Below the pieces are notes generated by a model. The model had not been told where the DNA came from. It did no database searches and saw only the letters and a list, made by a program, of their open reading frames with translations. From Pseudotamlana haliotis (GTDB lineage Bacteria; Bacteroidota; Bacteroidia; Flavobacteriales; Flavobacteriaceae), in contig NZ_WAAT01000015.1 of assembly GCF_008806375.1 (NCBI RefSeq), forward strand, positions 634-42,907: 42,274 nucleotides of DNA. The letters are read 5' to 3'. Positions 8,084 through 14,914 of this stretch are shown piece by piece. How positions within the stretch are numbered: position 1 is the first letter of the stretch; each line of letters begins with the position of its first letter. A program made the translations under genes and the position numbers.

Positions 8084-9013
8084 TTACTGTTTTATTTTTG
8101 ATGCTAATAAATATATCACGGCCATTCTAACAGCCACGCCATTTTCAACTTGATCTAAAATAATGGACTGCTGCGAATCGGCAACATCACTAGTTATTTC
8201 CACACCTCTATTTATAGGACCTGGATGCATAACTGTAATTTCTTTATCTAATGAATCTAATAAATCTTTAGAAACACCAAACTGTTGTGTATACTCTCTT
8301 GTTGATGGAAAATAACTAATATCCATGCGCTCATTTTGCACACGAAGCATGTTTGCTACATCACACCAATTCAATGCTTTACGTAAATTAGTTTCAACCT
8401 TTACTCCAAGCTTGTCTATGTACTTTGGAATGAGTGTTTTTGGTCCGCAAACCATCACTTCAGCGCCTTGTAATTGCAGGGCAAATATATTAGAGAGCGC
8501 TACTCTACTGTGTAGAATATCACCAACAATAACCACCTTTTTGCCCTTAACCTCTCCTAGCTTTTCTCTTATGGAATATGAATCAAGTAGGGCTTGTGTA
8601 GGATGCTCATGAGCACCATCGCCAGCATTAACAATACTTGCATTAACGTGTTTAGAAAGAAACACACCAGCACCCGGATTTGGGTGGCGCATCACCACCA
8701 TATCCACTTTCATGGATAAAATATTATTTACCGTATCAATTAAGGTTTCACCCTTTTTTACAGACGATTGTCCAGAAGAAAAATTAATAACATCGGCAGA
8801 TAACCGTTTTTCAGCAAGCTCAAAAGATAATTTTGTACGCGTTGAATTTTCAAAAAACAGATTGGCAATAGTAATATCTCTAAGCGAAGGGACCTTTTTA
8901 ATAGGTCTATTAATCACTTCTTTAAAATGATCGGCTGTTTCAAAAATTAGTTGAATATCTTGTTGATTAAGATATTTAATTCCCAATAAGTGGTTTACAC
9001 TTAATTCGCTCAT
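8084..9013 (-). CDS. pyrB: Aspartate carbamoyltransferase catalytic subunit
   Basis: 309 residues, normal for the catalytic chain. It condenses carbamoyl phosphate with aspartate, the first committed step of pyrimidine synthesis. Seen: the carbamoyl-phosphate loop FFENSTRTKLSFELAEKRL (~53-71), SSVKKGETL with the 80s-loop Ser and Lys, MRHPNPGAG, HEHPTQALLDSYSIRE (~140-155), and the aspartate/carbamoyl-phosphate segment VMHPGPINRGVEI near 260-272. No pyrI regulatory-chain gene is next to it, so allosteric control through PyrI is not indicated. It lies 80 bp after pyrR and 3 bp before the STAS-like gene, in one minus-strand transcription unit. Confidence 0.97.
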   Translation of the reverse strand: MSELSVNHLLGIKYLNQQDIQLIFETADHFKEVINRPIKKVPSLRDITIANLFFENSTRTKLSFELAEKRLSADVINFSSGQSSVKKGETLIDTVNNILSMKVDMVVMRHPNPGAGVFLSKHVNASIVNAGDGAHEHPTQALLDSYSIREKLGEVKGKKVVIVGDILHSRVALSNIFALQLQGAEVMVCGPKTLIPKYIDKLGVKVETNLRKALNWCDVANMLRVQNERMDISYFPSTREYTQQFGVSKDLLDSLDKEITVMHPGPINRGVEITSDVADSQQSIILDQVENGVAVRMAVIYLLASKIKQ

Positions 9014-9093
9014 TATACAAGGTAAAAGTTAAAAATTAGAGCTTAAAAATTAATTAGATATACTTTTTAAAACTCGAACTTTAGTTATTTATT

Positions 9094-9639
9094 TTATTTT
9101 TCAATCAAGTAAACCGTATCGGCGTCGGCATCATCATGCTCTTTCCAGTTCACTTTTACTTTTTCATTATTTATCACATCTACTTGTCTGCCACGGTAAT
9201 CGGGCTGAATAGGTAAATGTCTGCTAAATCGCCTATCTATAAGCGTTAACAGTTCAATTTCGTTAGGTCTACCAAAAGATTGGATGGCTGTTAGAGCCGC
9301 TCTAATACTTCTTCCAGTATAAAGTACATCATCAATAAAAACGATATTTTTATCTTCAACCAAGAAATTAATTTTCGTGCTATTGGCCTCTAAAGGTTTC
9401 TCACCTCTTCTAAAATCATCTCTAAAAAACGTGATATCCAAATGCCCGAGTTGAATATTTTTAACCTTATAATCTTCTGATAAAATTTTGGCAAGTCGAT
9501 CTGCTAAAAACACGCCGCGAGGTTGTAAACCTATAAGCACCGTATTCGAAAAATCGTTGTGTTTTTCAATAAGTTGACAAGCCAATCGGTGAAGAATGAT
9601 GTTTACCTCTTTCTCGTTAAGTAAAACTTTCTGACTCAT
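9094..9639 (-). CDS. pyrR: PyrR, bifunctional pyr regulator/uracil phosphoribosyltransferase
   Basis: 181 residues, typical for PyrR. Seen: the type I phosphoribosyltransferase PRPP-binding loop NIVFIDDVLYTGRSIRAAL (~97-115), TVLIGLQPRGVFLADRLA (~34-51), LGHLDITFFRDDF and LLTLIDRRFSRHLPIQPDYRG. Known: PyrR converts uracil and PRPP to UMP, and in Firmicutes also binds pyr mRNA to cause attenuation. Here it leads a pyrR-pyrB-STAS-rnz unit. The candidate promoter leaves only about 20 nt of leader before the ATG, and no attenuator hairpin is visible, so the classical RNA-binding role at this operon is not supported by the sequence. Confidence 0.95.
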   Translation of the reverse strand: MSQKVLLNEKEVNIILHRLACQLIEKHNDFSNTVLIGLQPRGVFLADRLAKILSEDYKVKNIQLGHLDITFFRDDFRRGEKPLEANSTKINFLVEDKNIVFIDDVLYTGRSIRAALTAIQSFGRPNEIELLTLIDRRFSRHLPIQPDYRGRQVDVINNEKVKVNWKEHDDADADTVYLIEK

Positions 9640-9666
9640 ATATTATCCAAAACGTAAGTTGGAGAA

Positions 9667-9674
9667 CAAAGGTA
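9667..9674 (-). promoter_or_regulatory. Candidate -7 box for pyrR operon
   Basis: On the minus strand this reads TACCTTTG, an exact match to TAnnTTTG. A TTC triplet sits 19 bp further upstream in the -33 position (consensus TTG). The ATG of pyrR follows 27 bp after the box. Confidence 0.6.
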
Positions 9675-9715
9675 ATGCAAAATATTAGAAGTTGAAACCA
9701 ATAACACTAAACTTT

Positions 9716-9840
9716 ATTTGGGTGTATCCTTCCCTATTTCCGTGGAAAGGTCTTGCTAGAGTTTATCTTAAGCGGAGCCGAAAGGCTATATCATTTTCTC
9801 GAACCTCAAAAAAGGATACCGCTTCTATCCCTTACACGAT
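9716..9840. repeat. Flavobacterial intergenic repeat element (candidate)
   Basis: This non-coding stretch contains GGGTGTATCC, GGAAAGGTCTTGCTAG, GCCGAAAGGCTATATC and AAAAGGATACCGCTTCTATC followed by CCTTACACG. The order GGGTGT / GGAAAGG / GGCTATATC / AAAGGATnCCGCTnCnATCCC is one I recognise as recurrent between genes in many Flavobacteriaceae genomes. That recognition is from memory and was not searched. It contains a short hairpin AGCC-TTTC-GGCT (read on the minus strand). Only one copy was noticed here. It could be a repeat element or a structured RNA. Confidence 0.55.
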
Positions 9841-9982
9841 AAACCCACGTTGTCTTTTAGAAGGTGGCACGACTGAAGCATCTATTTTTTATAAAGTTGC
9901 GGAGTTGGGTAGCTGTGAAGTTACAGAGGTCTTGCAGATATTGATAGTGTGTGGAAGTTTATGTCTTTGATTTATGCTATAA

Positions 9983-10006
9983 TGTTCTCGACTTCGCTCG
10001 AACACC
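9983..10006. repeat. Short extragenic repeat, copy 1 (CTCGACTTCGCTCGAACACC core)
   Basis: Imperfect palindrome with arms CTCGA and TCGAA around a C/T-rich centre. It shares 22 of 24 bases or so with the copy at 34687-34710. Lies in the gap between rpsA and pyrR, just downstream of the rpsA terminator. Confidence 0.6.
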
Positions 10007-10029
10007 TATACTTATAACCCTAATAAAAA

Positions 10030-10057
10030 AAAGCCTCTCGAATACACGAGAGGCTTT
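10030..10057 (-). terminator. Intrinsic terminator of rpsA
   Basis: An 11-bp stem (AAAGCCTCTCG / CGAGAGGCTTT) with a 6-nt loop, followed on the minus strand by a run of eight T. It lies 42 bp beyond the rpsA stop. Confidence 0.88.
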
Positions 10058-10098
10058 AAGTTTTAAATGAATAAGAATCCTGTTTTCACAGGAACTAA

Positions 10099-11931
10099 TT
10101 AGTTTTTCCCGTCCATTTTATCTTTAAGCGCTTGTAAAGCGTCGTTAGCATCACCTAAAGTTGGTTTTGCTTCAGCAGCAGCACTAGCAGCTTTCTTAAC
10201 AGCAGCTTTTACGTTAGCAACTTCTTCAGCTTTAAAAATAGCAGTATGAGAAGCTACAACACGTTTAAACTCTTTGTTAAATTCAATGATTTTAAATTCT
10301 GCAGACTCACCTTTTTTAAGTTTGCTTCCATCTTCTTTCTCTAAGTGACGAGAAGGTACAAATGCAACGATATCTTCGTTAAATTCGATAGTAGCTCCTT
10401 TATCAACGATTTCAGAGATTTCAGCAGTATGAGTAGTTCCTAAAGCGAACTCAGTTTCATACTTATCCCAAGGGTTAGCAGTAGTTTGTTTGTGACCTAA
10501 AGATAATTTACGTCCTTCAACATCTAATTCTAATACAACAACATCTAATTTATCTCCTACAGCGCAGAATTCAGATGGGTGCTTAATTTTCTTAGTCCAA
10601 GATAAATCAGAGATATAAATTAATCCGTCGATACCTTCTTCTAATTCAACAAAAACACCAAAGTTTGTAAAGTTACGTACAACACCAGTGTGTTTAGAAC
10701 CTACAGGGTATTTTCCAGTAATATCAGTCCATGGATCAGCAGTTAATTGCTTGATACCAAGAGACATTTTACGATCTTCTCTATCTAAAGTTAAGATAAC
10801 CGCTTCAACTTCATCTCCTACAGATACGAAATCTTGAGCAGAACGTAAGTGAGTAGACCAAGACATTTCAGAAACGTGGATTAATCCTTCAACACCATCA
10901 GCAACTTCGATAAATGCACCGTAATCAGCGATTACAACAACTTTACCTTTTACTTTGTCACCAACTTTTACCTCTTCAGCTAAAGCTTCCCAAGGGTGTT
11001 TAGATAATTGTTTAAGACCTAATTGGATTCTTGATTTGTTTTCATCAAAATCAAGGATAACAACGTTTAATTTTTGATCTAACTCAACAATCTCGTTAGG
11101 GTGGTTAATTCTAGACCAAGATAAATCAGTAATGTGGATTAAACCATCTACACCACCAAGATCGATGAATACACCGTAAGAAGTAATGTTTTTAACAACA
11201 CCTTCTAATACTTGACCTTTTTCTAATTGACCAATAATTTCTTTCTTTTGTTCTTCAATATCAGCTTCGATAAGCGCTTTATGAGAAACAACAACGTTTT
11301 TAAATTCGTGGTTGATTTTAACAACTTTGAATTCCATTGTTTTATTTACGTACTGATCGTAATCTCTAATTGGCTTAACGTCAATTTGAGAACCTGGTAA
11401 GAATGCTTCAATTCCGAAAACATCTACAATCATACCACCTTTAGTTCTACACTTAACGAAACCATTTACGATTTCACCAGACTCATGAGCAGCGTTTACA
11501 CGATCCCATGCTTTGATTACACGTGCTTTTCTGTGTGATAATACTAATTGACCTGTAGCGTCTTCACGTACATCAATTAATACTTCTACTTTATCTCCAA
11601 CCGCTAAGTTAGGGTTGTAACGAAACTCGTTTAAAGAGATAACGCCTTCAGATTTAGCGTTAATATCGATAATAGCATCACGATCTGTAATATGTACTAC
11701 AGTTCCTTCTACAACTTCGTCATCTAAAGTGTCAACGAAATTTTCTGCTACTAACTTTTCAAATTCTTTTAATTGTTGATCGTCAACTTCATCAATACCT
11801 TCTTGGTAGTTGTGCCAGTTAAACTCTTTTAAGAATTTTTCAGGGTTTGCTTTAGCTTCAGATACTACTGGAGCTTCTACAGTTTTTGCTTCAGTTGCCT
11901 CAACTTCAGCTTGTTTTGCGTTTTCCGCCAT
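10099..11931 (-). CDS. rpsA: 30S ribosomal protein S1
   Basis: 610 residues with an acidic Ala/Glu-rich N-terminal extension (~1-35), then six S1 (OB-fold) repeats at about 75, 160, 245, 330, 417 and 505. The third to fifth are the most canonical, each with a G-V/A-F-I/V-x-L/V core and D/EGLIH/Y-I/V-S/T-D/EL/MSW. The C-terminus is Ala/Lys-rich (VANVKAAVKKAASAAAEAK). S1 brings mRNA to the ribosome, which matters in Bacteroidota because most genes lack Shine-Dalgarno sequences. Single-gene unit between its own promoter and terminator. The leader of ~150 nt carries a strong hairpin next to the start, suggesting autoregulation (inference). Confidence 0.97.
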   Translation of the reverse strand: MAENAKQAEVEATEAKTVEAPVVSEAKANPEKFLKEFNWHNYQEGIDEVDDQQLKEFEKLVAENFVDTLDDEVVEGTVVHITDRDAIIDINAKSEGVISLNEFRYNPNLAVGDKVEVLIDVREDATGQLVLSHRKARVIKAWDRVNAAHESGEIVNGFVKCRTKGGMIVDVFGIEAFLPGSQIDVKPIRDYDQYVNKTMEFKVVKINHEFKNVVVSHKALIEADIEEQKKEIIGQLEKGQVLEGVVKNITSYGVFIDLGGVDGLIHITDLSWSRINHPNEIVELDQKLNVVILDFDENKSRIQLGLKQLSKHPWEALAEEVKVGDKVKGKVVVIADYGAFIEVADGVEGLIHVSEMSWSTHLRSAQDFVSVGDEVEAVILTLDREDRKMSLGIKQLTADPWTDITGKYPVGSKHTGVVRNFTNFGVFVELEEGIDGLIYISDLSWTKKIKHPSEFCAVGDKLDVVVLELDVEGRKLSLGHKQTTANPWDKYETEFALGTTHTAEISEIVDKGATIEFNEDIVAFVPSRHLEKEDGSKLKKGESAEFKIIEFNKEFKRVVASHTAIFKAEEVANVKAAVKKAASAAAEAKPTLGDANDALQALKDKMDGKN

Positions 11932-11942
11932 TTTGTTAATTG

Positions 11943-11979
11943 ATAATGTATCTTAGTTTTTTTAACCTTAATACATTAT
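11943..11979 (-). promoter_or_regulatory. Inverted repeat in the rpsA mRNA leader
   Basis: Perfect 9-bp arms ATAATGTAT (11943-11951) and ATACATTAT (11971-11979) with a 19-nt A/T-rich loop, ending 11 bp before the rpsA ATG. A smaller hairpin (AACAC / GTGTT) lies further up the leader near 12018-12034. Could fold next to the ribosome-binding region. Confidence 0.5.
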
Positions 11980-12087
11980 GTTTTGTATTCTGTATGCTTT
12001 GGAAGATTTAAGCGATTAACACACAGAAGTGTTATATAAAATTGAGTTCATTCCTTTTATCTTTCCAATAATCCGCTAAAAGGAGTG

Positions 12088-12095
12088 CAAAAATA
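12088..12095 (-). promoter_or_regulatory. Candidate -7 box for rpsA
   Basis: Minus-strand TATTTTTG fits TAnnTTTG. A TTA triplet lies 21 bp upstream where TTG is expected. It would give a leader of about 150 nt. The rest of the 464-bp gap between rpsA and the LysM gene shows no further gene. Confidence 0.55.
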
Positions 12096-12319
12096 CATAA
12101 TAATGATGTAATTACCTAAAAATGAATACATAAAATTAAAACCCTGACATTGAAGCTATTTAGAGTGTAAATGTGTGAAATTTCATTTTAGTTTTCATAA
12201 GAATAAAAGTGACAATCAGCTTAGTAAAAACAAAATGAGATATTTTACAGCATAAAGTTTAGTATAATATAGAATGTCTGGTCCTTTTAAATTCAAATTA
12301 TCCTTTAATTTCTTAAGTT

Positions 12320-12347
12320 TTGGTATTACTTTTAACTAATAATTTTC
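12320..12347 (+). promoter_or_regulatory. Candidate promoter of the LysM gene
   Basis: TTG (12320-12322), 17 bp spacer, then TAATTTTC (12340-12347), one base off TAnnTTTG. It lies 48 bp before the ATG at 12396. Confidence 0.45.
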
Positions 12348-12395
12348 ATACCTTGTTAAGGTTGAAATAATCAATAACAATTTATTTAATCCATT

Positions 12396-12776
12396 ATGAC
12401 TGCAAAAGAAAAATATCAACCAGTACTAGACTTAGGAGAATCATTAAACATTAAAAACGGCGAAGTAAGAGAAGATGAAGGCGTTTTAAAAGTTAAGGGA
12501 GAAGCTAAAACTCAATATGAAAAAAATATCCTTTGGGATAAAATTAAAGAAATTGGTGGCGAAAACCCTGCTGATATAAAAGCTAATATTACTGTTGCCG
12601 ATACTAGTGTGTTCCACAGACATGTGGTTAAAAGTGGTGAAACCCTTGGTAAAATTGCTGTTCAGTATTACGGAAAAGCATCAAAGTATCAAGATATATT
12701 TAAAGCAAACTCTGATATTTTAAAGAACCCTGATTTAATTCACCCAGGTCAAGAGTTAATTATCCCTAATCTGTAA
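12396..12776 (+). CDS. LysM domain protein (BON-LysM, YgaU/Kbp-like)
   Basis: 126 residues. The C-terminal ~50 residues form a LysM domain (HVVKSGETLGKIAVQYYGKA, then FKANSDILKNPDLIHPGQEL), which binds peptidoglycan or similar glycans. The N-terminal ~70 residues (NIKNGEVREDEGVLKVKGEA, ILWDKIKEIGG) resemble a BON-type domain, the same layout as the E. coli potassium-binding protein Kbp/YgaU. There is no signal peptide, as is also true of Kbp, so cytoplasmic location is likely. It is a single plus-strand gene between rpsA and cmk, with its own promoter and a strong terminator. Function by analogy only: stress- or ion-linked binding protein. Confidence 0.85.
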   Translation: MTAKEKYQPVLDLGESLNIKNGEVREDEGVLKVKGEAKTQYEKNILWDKIKEIGGENPADIKANITVADTSVFHRHVVKSGETLGKIAVQYYGKASKYQDIFKANSDILKNPDLIHPGQELIIPNL

Positions 12777-12800
12777 CATCAGAAAATTACAAACTATATA

Positions 12801-12838
12801 AAACGAATCTTTAAATGTTTAAAGATTCGTTTTTTTTT
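12801..12838 (+). terminator. Intrinsic terminator of the LysM gene
   Basis: 15-base arms AAACGAATCTTTAAA (12801-12815) and TTTAAAGATTCGTTT (12818-12832) are perfectly complementary, followed by a run of T. The left A-run may also let it act on the cmk strand. Confidence 0.9.
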
Positions 12839-12925
12839 GTCATACTTTGAAGGTTTGCAGAGAGCACACAGCATTACACAAGTATTGGTTTATTTCTAAC
12901 AGGGTATCTTCTTTGTGAAAATTGA

Positions 12926-13609
12926 TTACAATTTAGTCTCCACTAAGGCAAGTAACTTTTGGAACTGCTCTTCCTTGGTCAATATCGAATTATCAAATTC
13001 AATAGCATCTTCAGCCTTAACAAGTGGCGAATCTGCACGTGTTGTATCTAAAAAATCACGTTCTTCTACATTTTTTAGTACCGCTTCATAAGTTACCTTA
13101 TCCCCTTTTTCGGTAAGTTCTTGATAACGTCGTTTGGCTCTAGTTTCCGCGGAAGCTACCATAAATAATTTAAGTTCAGCATCTGGAAATACTACGGTAC
13201 CAATATCGCGACCATCCATTACAACACCTTTATTTGCTCCCATTTTTTGCTGCTGTTCTACTAGTTTTTTTCGAACTGCAGAAACCGAGGCCACCGTACT
13301 CACAAATTTAGACACTTCTAAGGTGCGTATGTCCTTTTCAATGTTCACATCGTTTAAGTAAACTTCAGCAAAACCTAAAGCCTCATTAAATTTAAAGGTA
13401 ATATTGATCTTTGAAAGTTGACCCACTAAAGCCTCAACGTTGAAAGCCTCTTTAGTTATTAGTCCGTTTTGCATGGCATAATAAGCCACACTACGATACA
13501 TAGCACCTGTATCGACGTATACATAACCTAAATGTTTTGCTAATTGTTTAGCGACTGTACTTTTTCCGGTAGATGAAAATCCATCAATGGCAATGGTAAT
13601 CTTATTCAT
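12926..13609 (-). CDS. cmk: Cytidylate kinase
   Basis: 227 residues, normal length. It phosphorylates CMP and dCMP with ATP. Seen: P-loop IDGFSSTGKSTVAKQLA (residues ~8-24), YVDTGAMYRSVAYYA (~31-45), the CMP-specific DGRDIGTVVFPDAELK segment (~130-147), and the LID/arginine region AKRRYQEL plus RDFLDTTRADSPLV (~190-203). The order rpsA/cmk/porQ/lon keeps these housekeeping genes close. Its own -7 box is seen 22 bp before the ATG, so it is probably transcribed separately from porQ (163-bp gap). Confidence 0.96.
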   Translation of the reverse strand: MNKITIAIDGFSSTGKSTVAKQLAKHLGYVYVDTGAMYRSVAYYAMQNGLITKEAFNVEALVGQLSKINITFKFNEALGFAEVYLNDVNIEKDIRTLEVSKFVSTVASVSAVRKKLVEQQQKMGANKGVVMDGRDIGTVVFPDAELKLFMVASAETRAKRRYQELTEKGDKVTYEAVLKNVEERDFLDTTRADSPLVKAEDAIEFDNSILTKEEQFQKLLALVETKL

Positions 13610-13630
13610 TAAAATTGTTTATAGAGGCTG

Positions 13631-13638
13631 CAAAGGTA
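13631..13638 (-). promoter_or_regulatory. Candidate -7 box for cmk
   Basis: Minus-strand TACCTTTG, an exact TAnnTTTG match, 21 bp before the cmk ATG. No TTG is evident at the -33 position. Confidence 0.55.
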
Positions 13639-13772
13639 TAAAGTTATATTGTTTTATTGGTTATTAAGTGAAAATCAAAAAACCGACATACATTCAAAGT
13701 ATTTAACATATAATTTATCAACAACTTATAACTTTAAGTACTCGTAACTTTAAATACTTATAACTTAAAAAC

Positions 13773-14792
13773 CTATTGTAAATCAATTTGAAGTCCGAAG
13801 AAGTTAGCGTTAGCCGCACTTGTATAACTGGCATAGGTGTAACTAAAACGCATTTTATTCATTTTTATAGAAAGCCCTGCTGAGAGTCCTGAAAAATTTC
13901 GCTGATCGATAATTCTCAAATCCTCGCCTCTTCTAAAATTATATCCCAAGCGCACATTAAAACCTTTATCTGGAAAAAGTTCTGCACCTATAATCGTATG
14001 CCTCACAACCTGACCTAAAAAACTAATACTTTCTTCTGTTTCGTTACCCGCTAAATCACTACTTGTTCGCGCAGGATTTGGTCGAGCAATCGGCCATTGC
14101 TGTAAATTCTCTAAAGTGACATGCCAACGAATAGGCACGTTTTCTAATTTTTGAGAAATACCAAAACCGATTTCAAAAGGTAGTTTTTCATGAACATCGG
14201 CATAAGTTGTAATTTGTGTTCCAAAATTTCGAACCACCAAAGCTGCATTCAATCCTAAATCTTCATCTATGTAAATTAGTCCTAAGTCGACAGCAACCCC
14301 AAAAGAATTATACTGTTCTAGTTTTGAAGAAATAAATTTTAGATTCGTTCCAAAATAGAAATCGGAATACCCCAACTGAAACGCATAGCCTAAAGATAAA
14401 GAAGCTTCATTTCCCGAAAAAGTTCCGGTAGAATTTCCGTCTTCATCATAACCATCAAACGACCCATAATTTATATAGTTTACCCCAGCATGAAACGTTT
14501 GAACACGTCTGTCGTACGTATAAGCGTATGCAGCAGACCCGTAACTTATGCCTCCTAAATAACTGGTGTAATTCACGGCCAACTGATTATTCATATCCAC
14601 ATTTATAGTTGCTGGATTAAATAATGGTTGGGTAACATCGTAGTCTACATTTGTAAAGACCTTCCCTCCTAATGCAGCTTGGCGAGGTGAAGAAATTAAA
14701 TTTAAAAATTGATATGTATGCTCTCCTCCAACTTGTGCTGAAGCGAAAGTACCCATGAGTAAGCAAAAAGAGAGAATAGTTTTTTTCACCAT
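13773..14792 (-). CDS. porQ: Type IX secretion system protein PorQ
   Basis: 339 residues with a signal peptide (~1-19, ending TFASAQ). The mature start GGEHTYQFLNLISSPRQAAL, followed by GG and DVTQPLFNPATI, is characteristic of PorQ. The rest is a series of beta-strands with aromatic girdles (LAVNYTSYLGGISYGSAAY, GFNVRLGYNFRRGEDL) consistent with an outer-membrane barrel of the PorV/FadL type. Known: PorQ with PorU, PorV and PorZ forms the attachment complex that cleaves T9SS signals and fixes cargo to surface lipopolysaccharide. It would therefore handle cargo of the same system as the adhesin at 1-2667. It lies between lon and cmk with a terminator upstream of it. Confidence 0.92.
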   Translation of the reverse strand: MVKKTILSFCLLMGTFASAQVGGEHTYQFLNLISSPRQAALGGKVFTNVDYDVTQPLFNPATINVDMNNQLAVNYTSYLGGISYGSAAYAYTYDRRVQTFHAGVNYINYGSFDGYDEDGNSTGTFSGNEASLSLGYAFQLGYSDFYFGTNLKFISSKLEQYNSFGVAVDLGLIYIDEDLGLNAALVVRNFGTQITTYADVHEKLPFEIGFGISQKLENVPIRWHVTLENLQQWPIARPNPARTSSDLAGNETEESISFLGQVVRHTIIGAELFPDKGFNVRLGYNFRRGEDLRIIDQRNFSGLSAGLSIKMNKMRFSYTYASYTSAANANFFGLQIDLQ

Positions 14793-14856
14793 ATTTACGA
14801 CACAAAGTAAGTAAATCTATCTTAAAACGATAGCATGTATCTTTTATTTTAAATCA

Positions 14857-14887
14857 AAAAAAAACCTCGAAATTTATCGAGGCTTTT
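14857..14887 (-). terminator. Intrinsic terminator of lon
   Basis: Stem CCTCGA / TCGAGG (14865-14870, 14877-14882) with a 6-nt loop and a long T-run on the minus strand (A-run 14856-14864 on plus). It lies 32 bp beyond the lon stop. Confidence 0.82.
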
Positions 14888-14914
14888 TAAATTATTAATT
14901 AAAGTGCAGTAGCA

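Noticed and set aside
9692-9970. 92-codon open frame on the plus strand between pyrR and rpsA
   Set aside because: It runs through the intergenic repeat element, has an amino-acid mix unlike a real protein, and has no promoter or family match.
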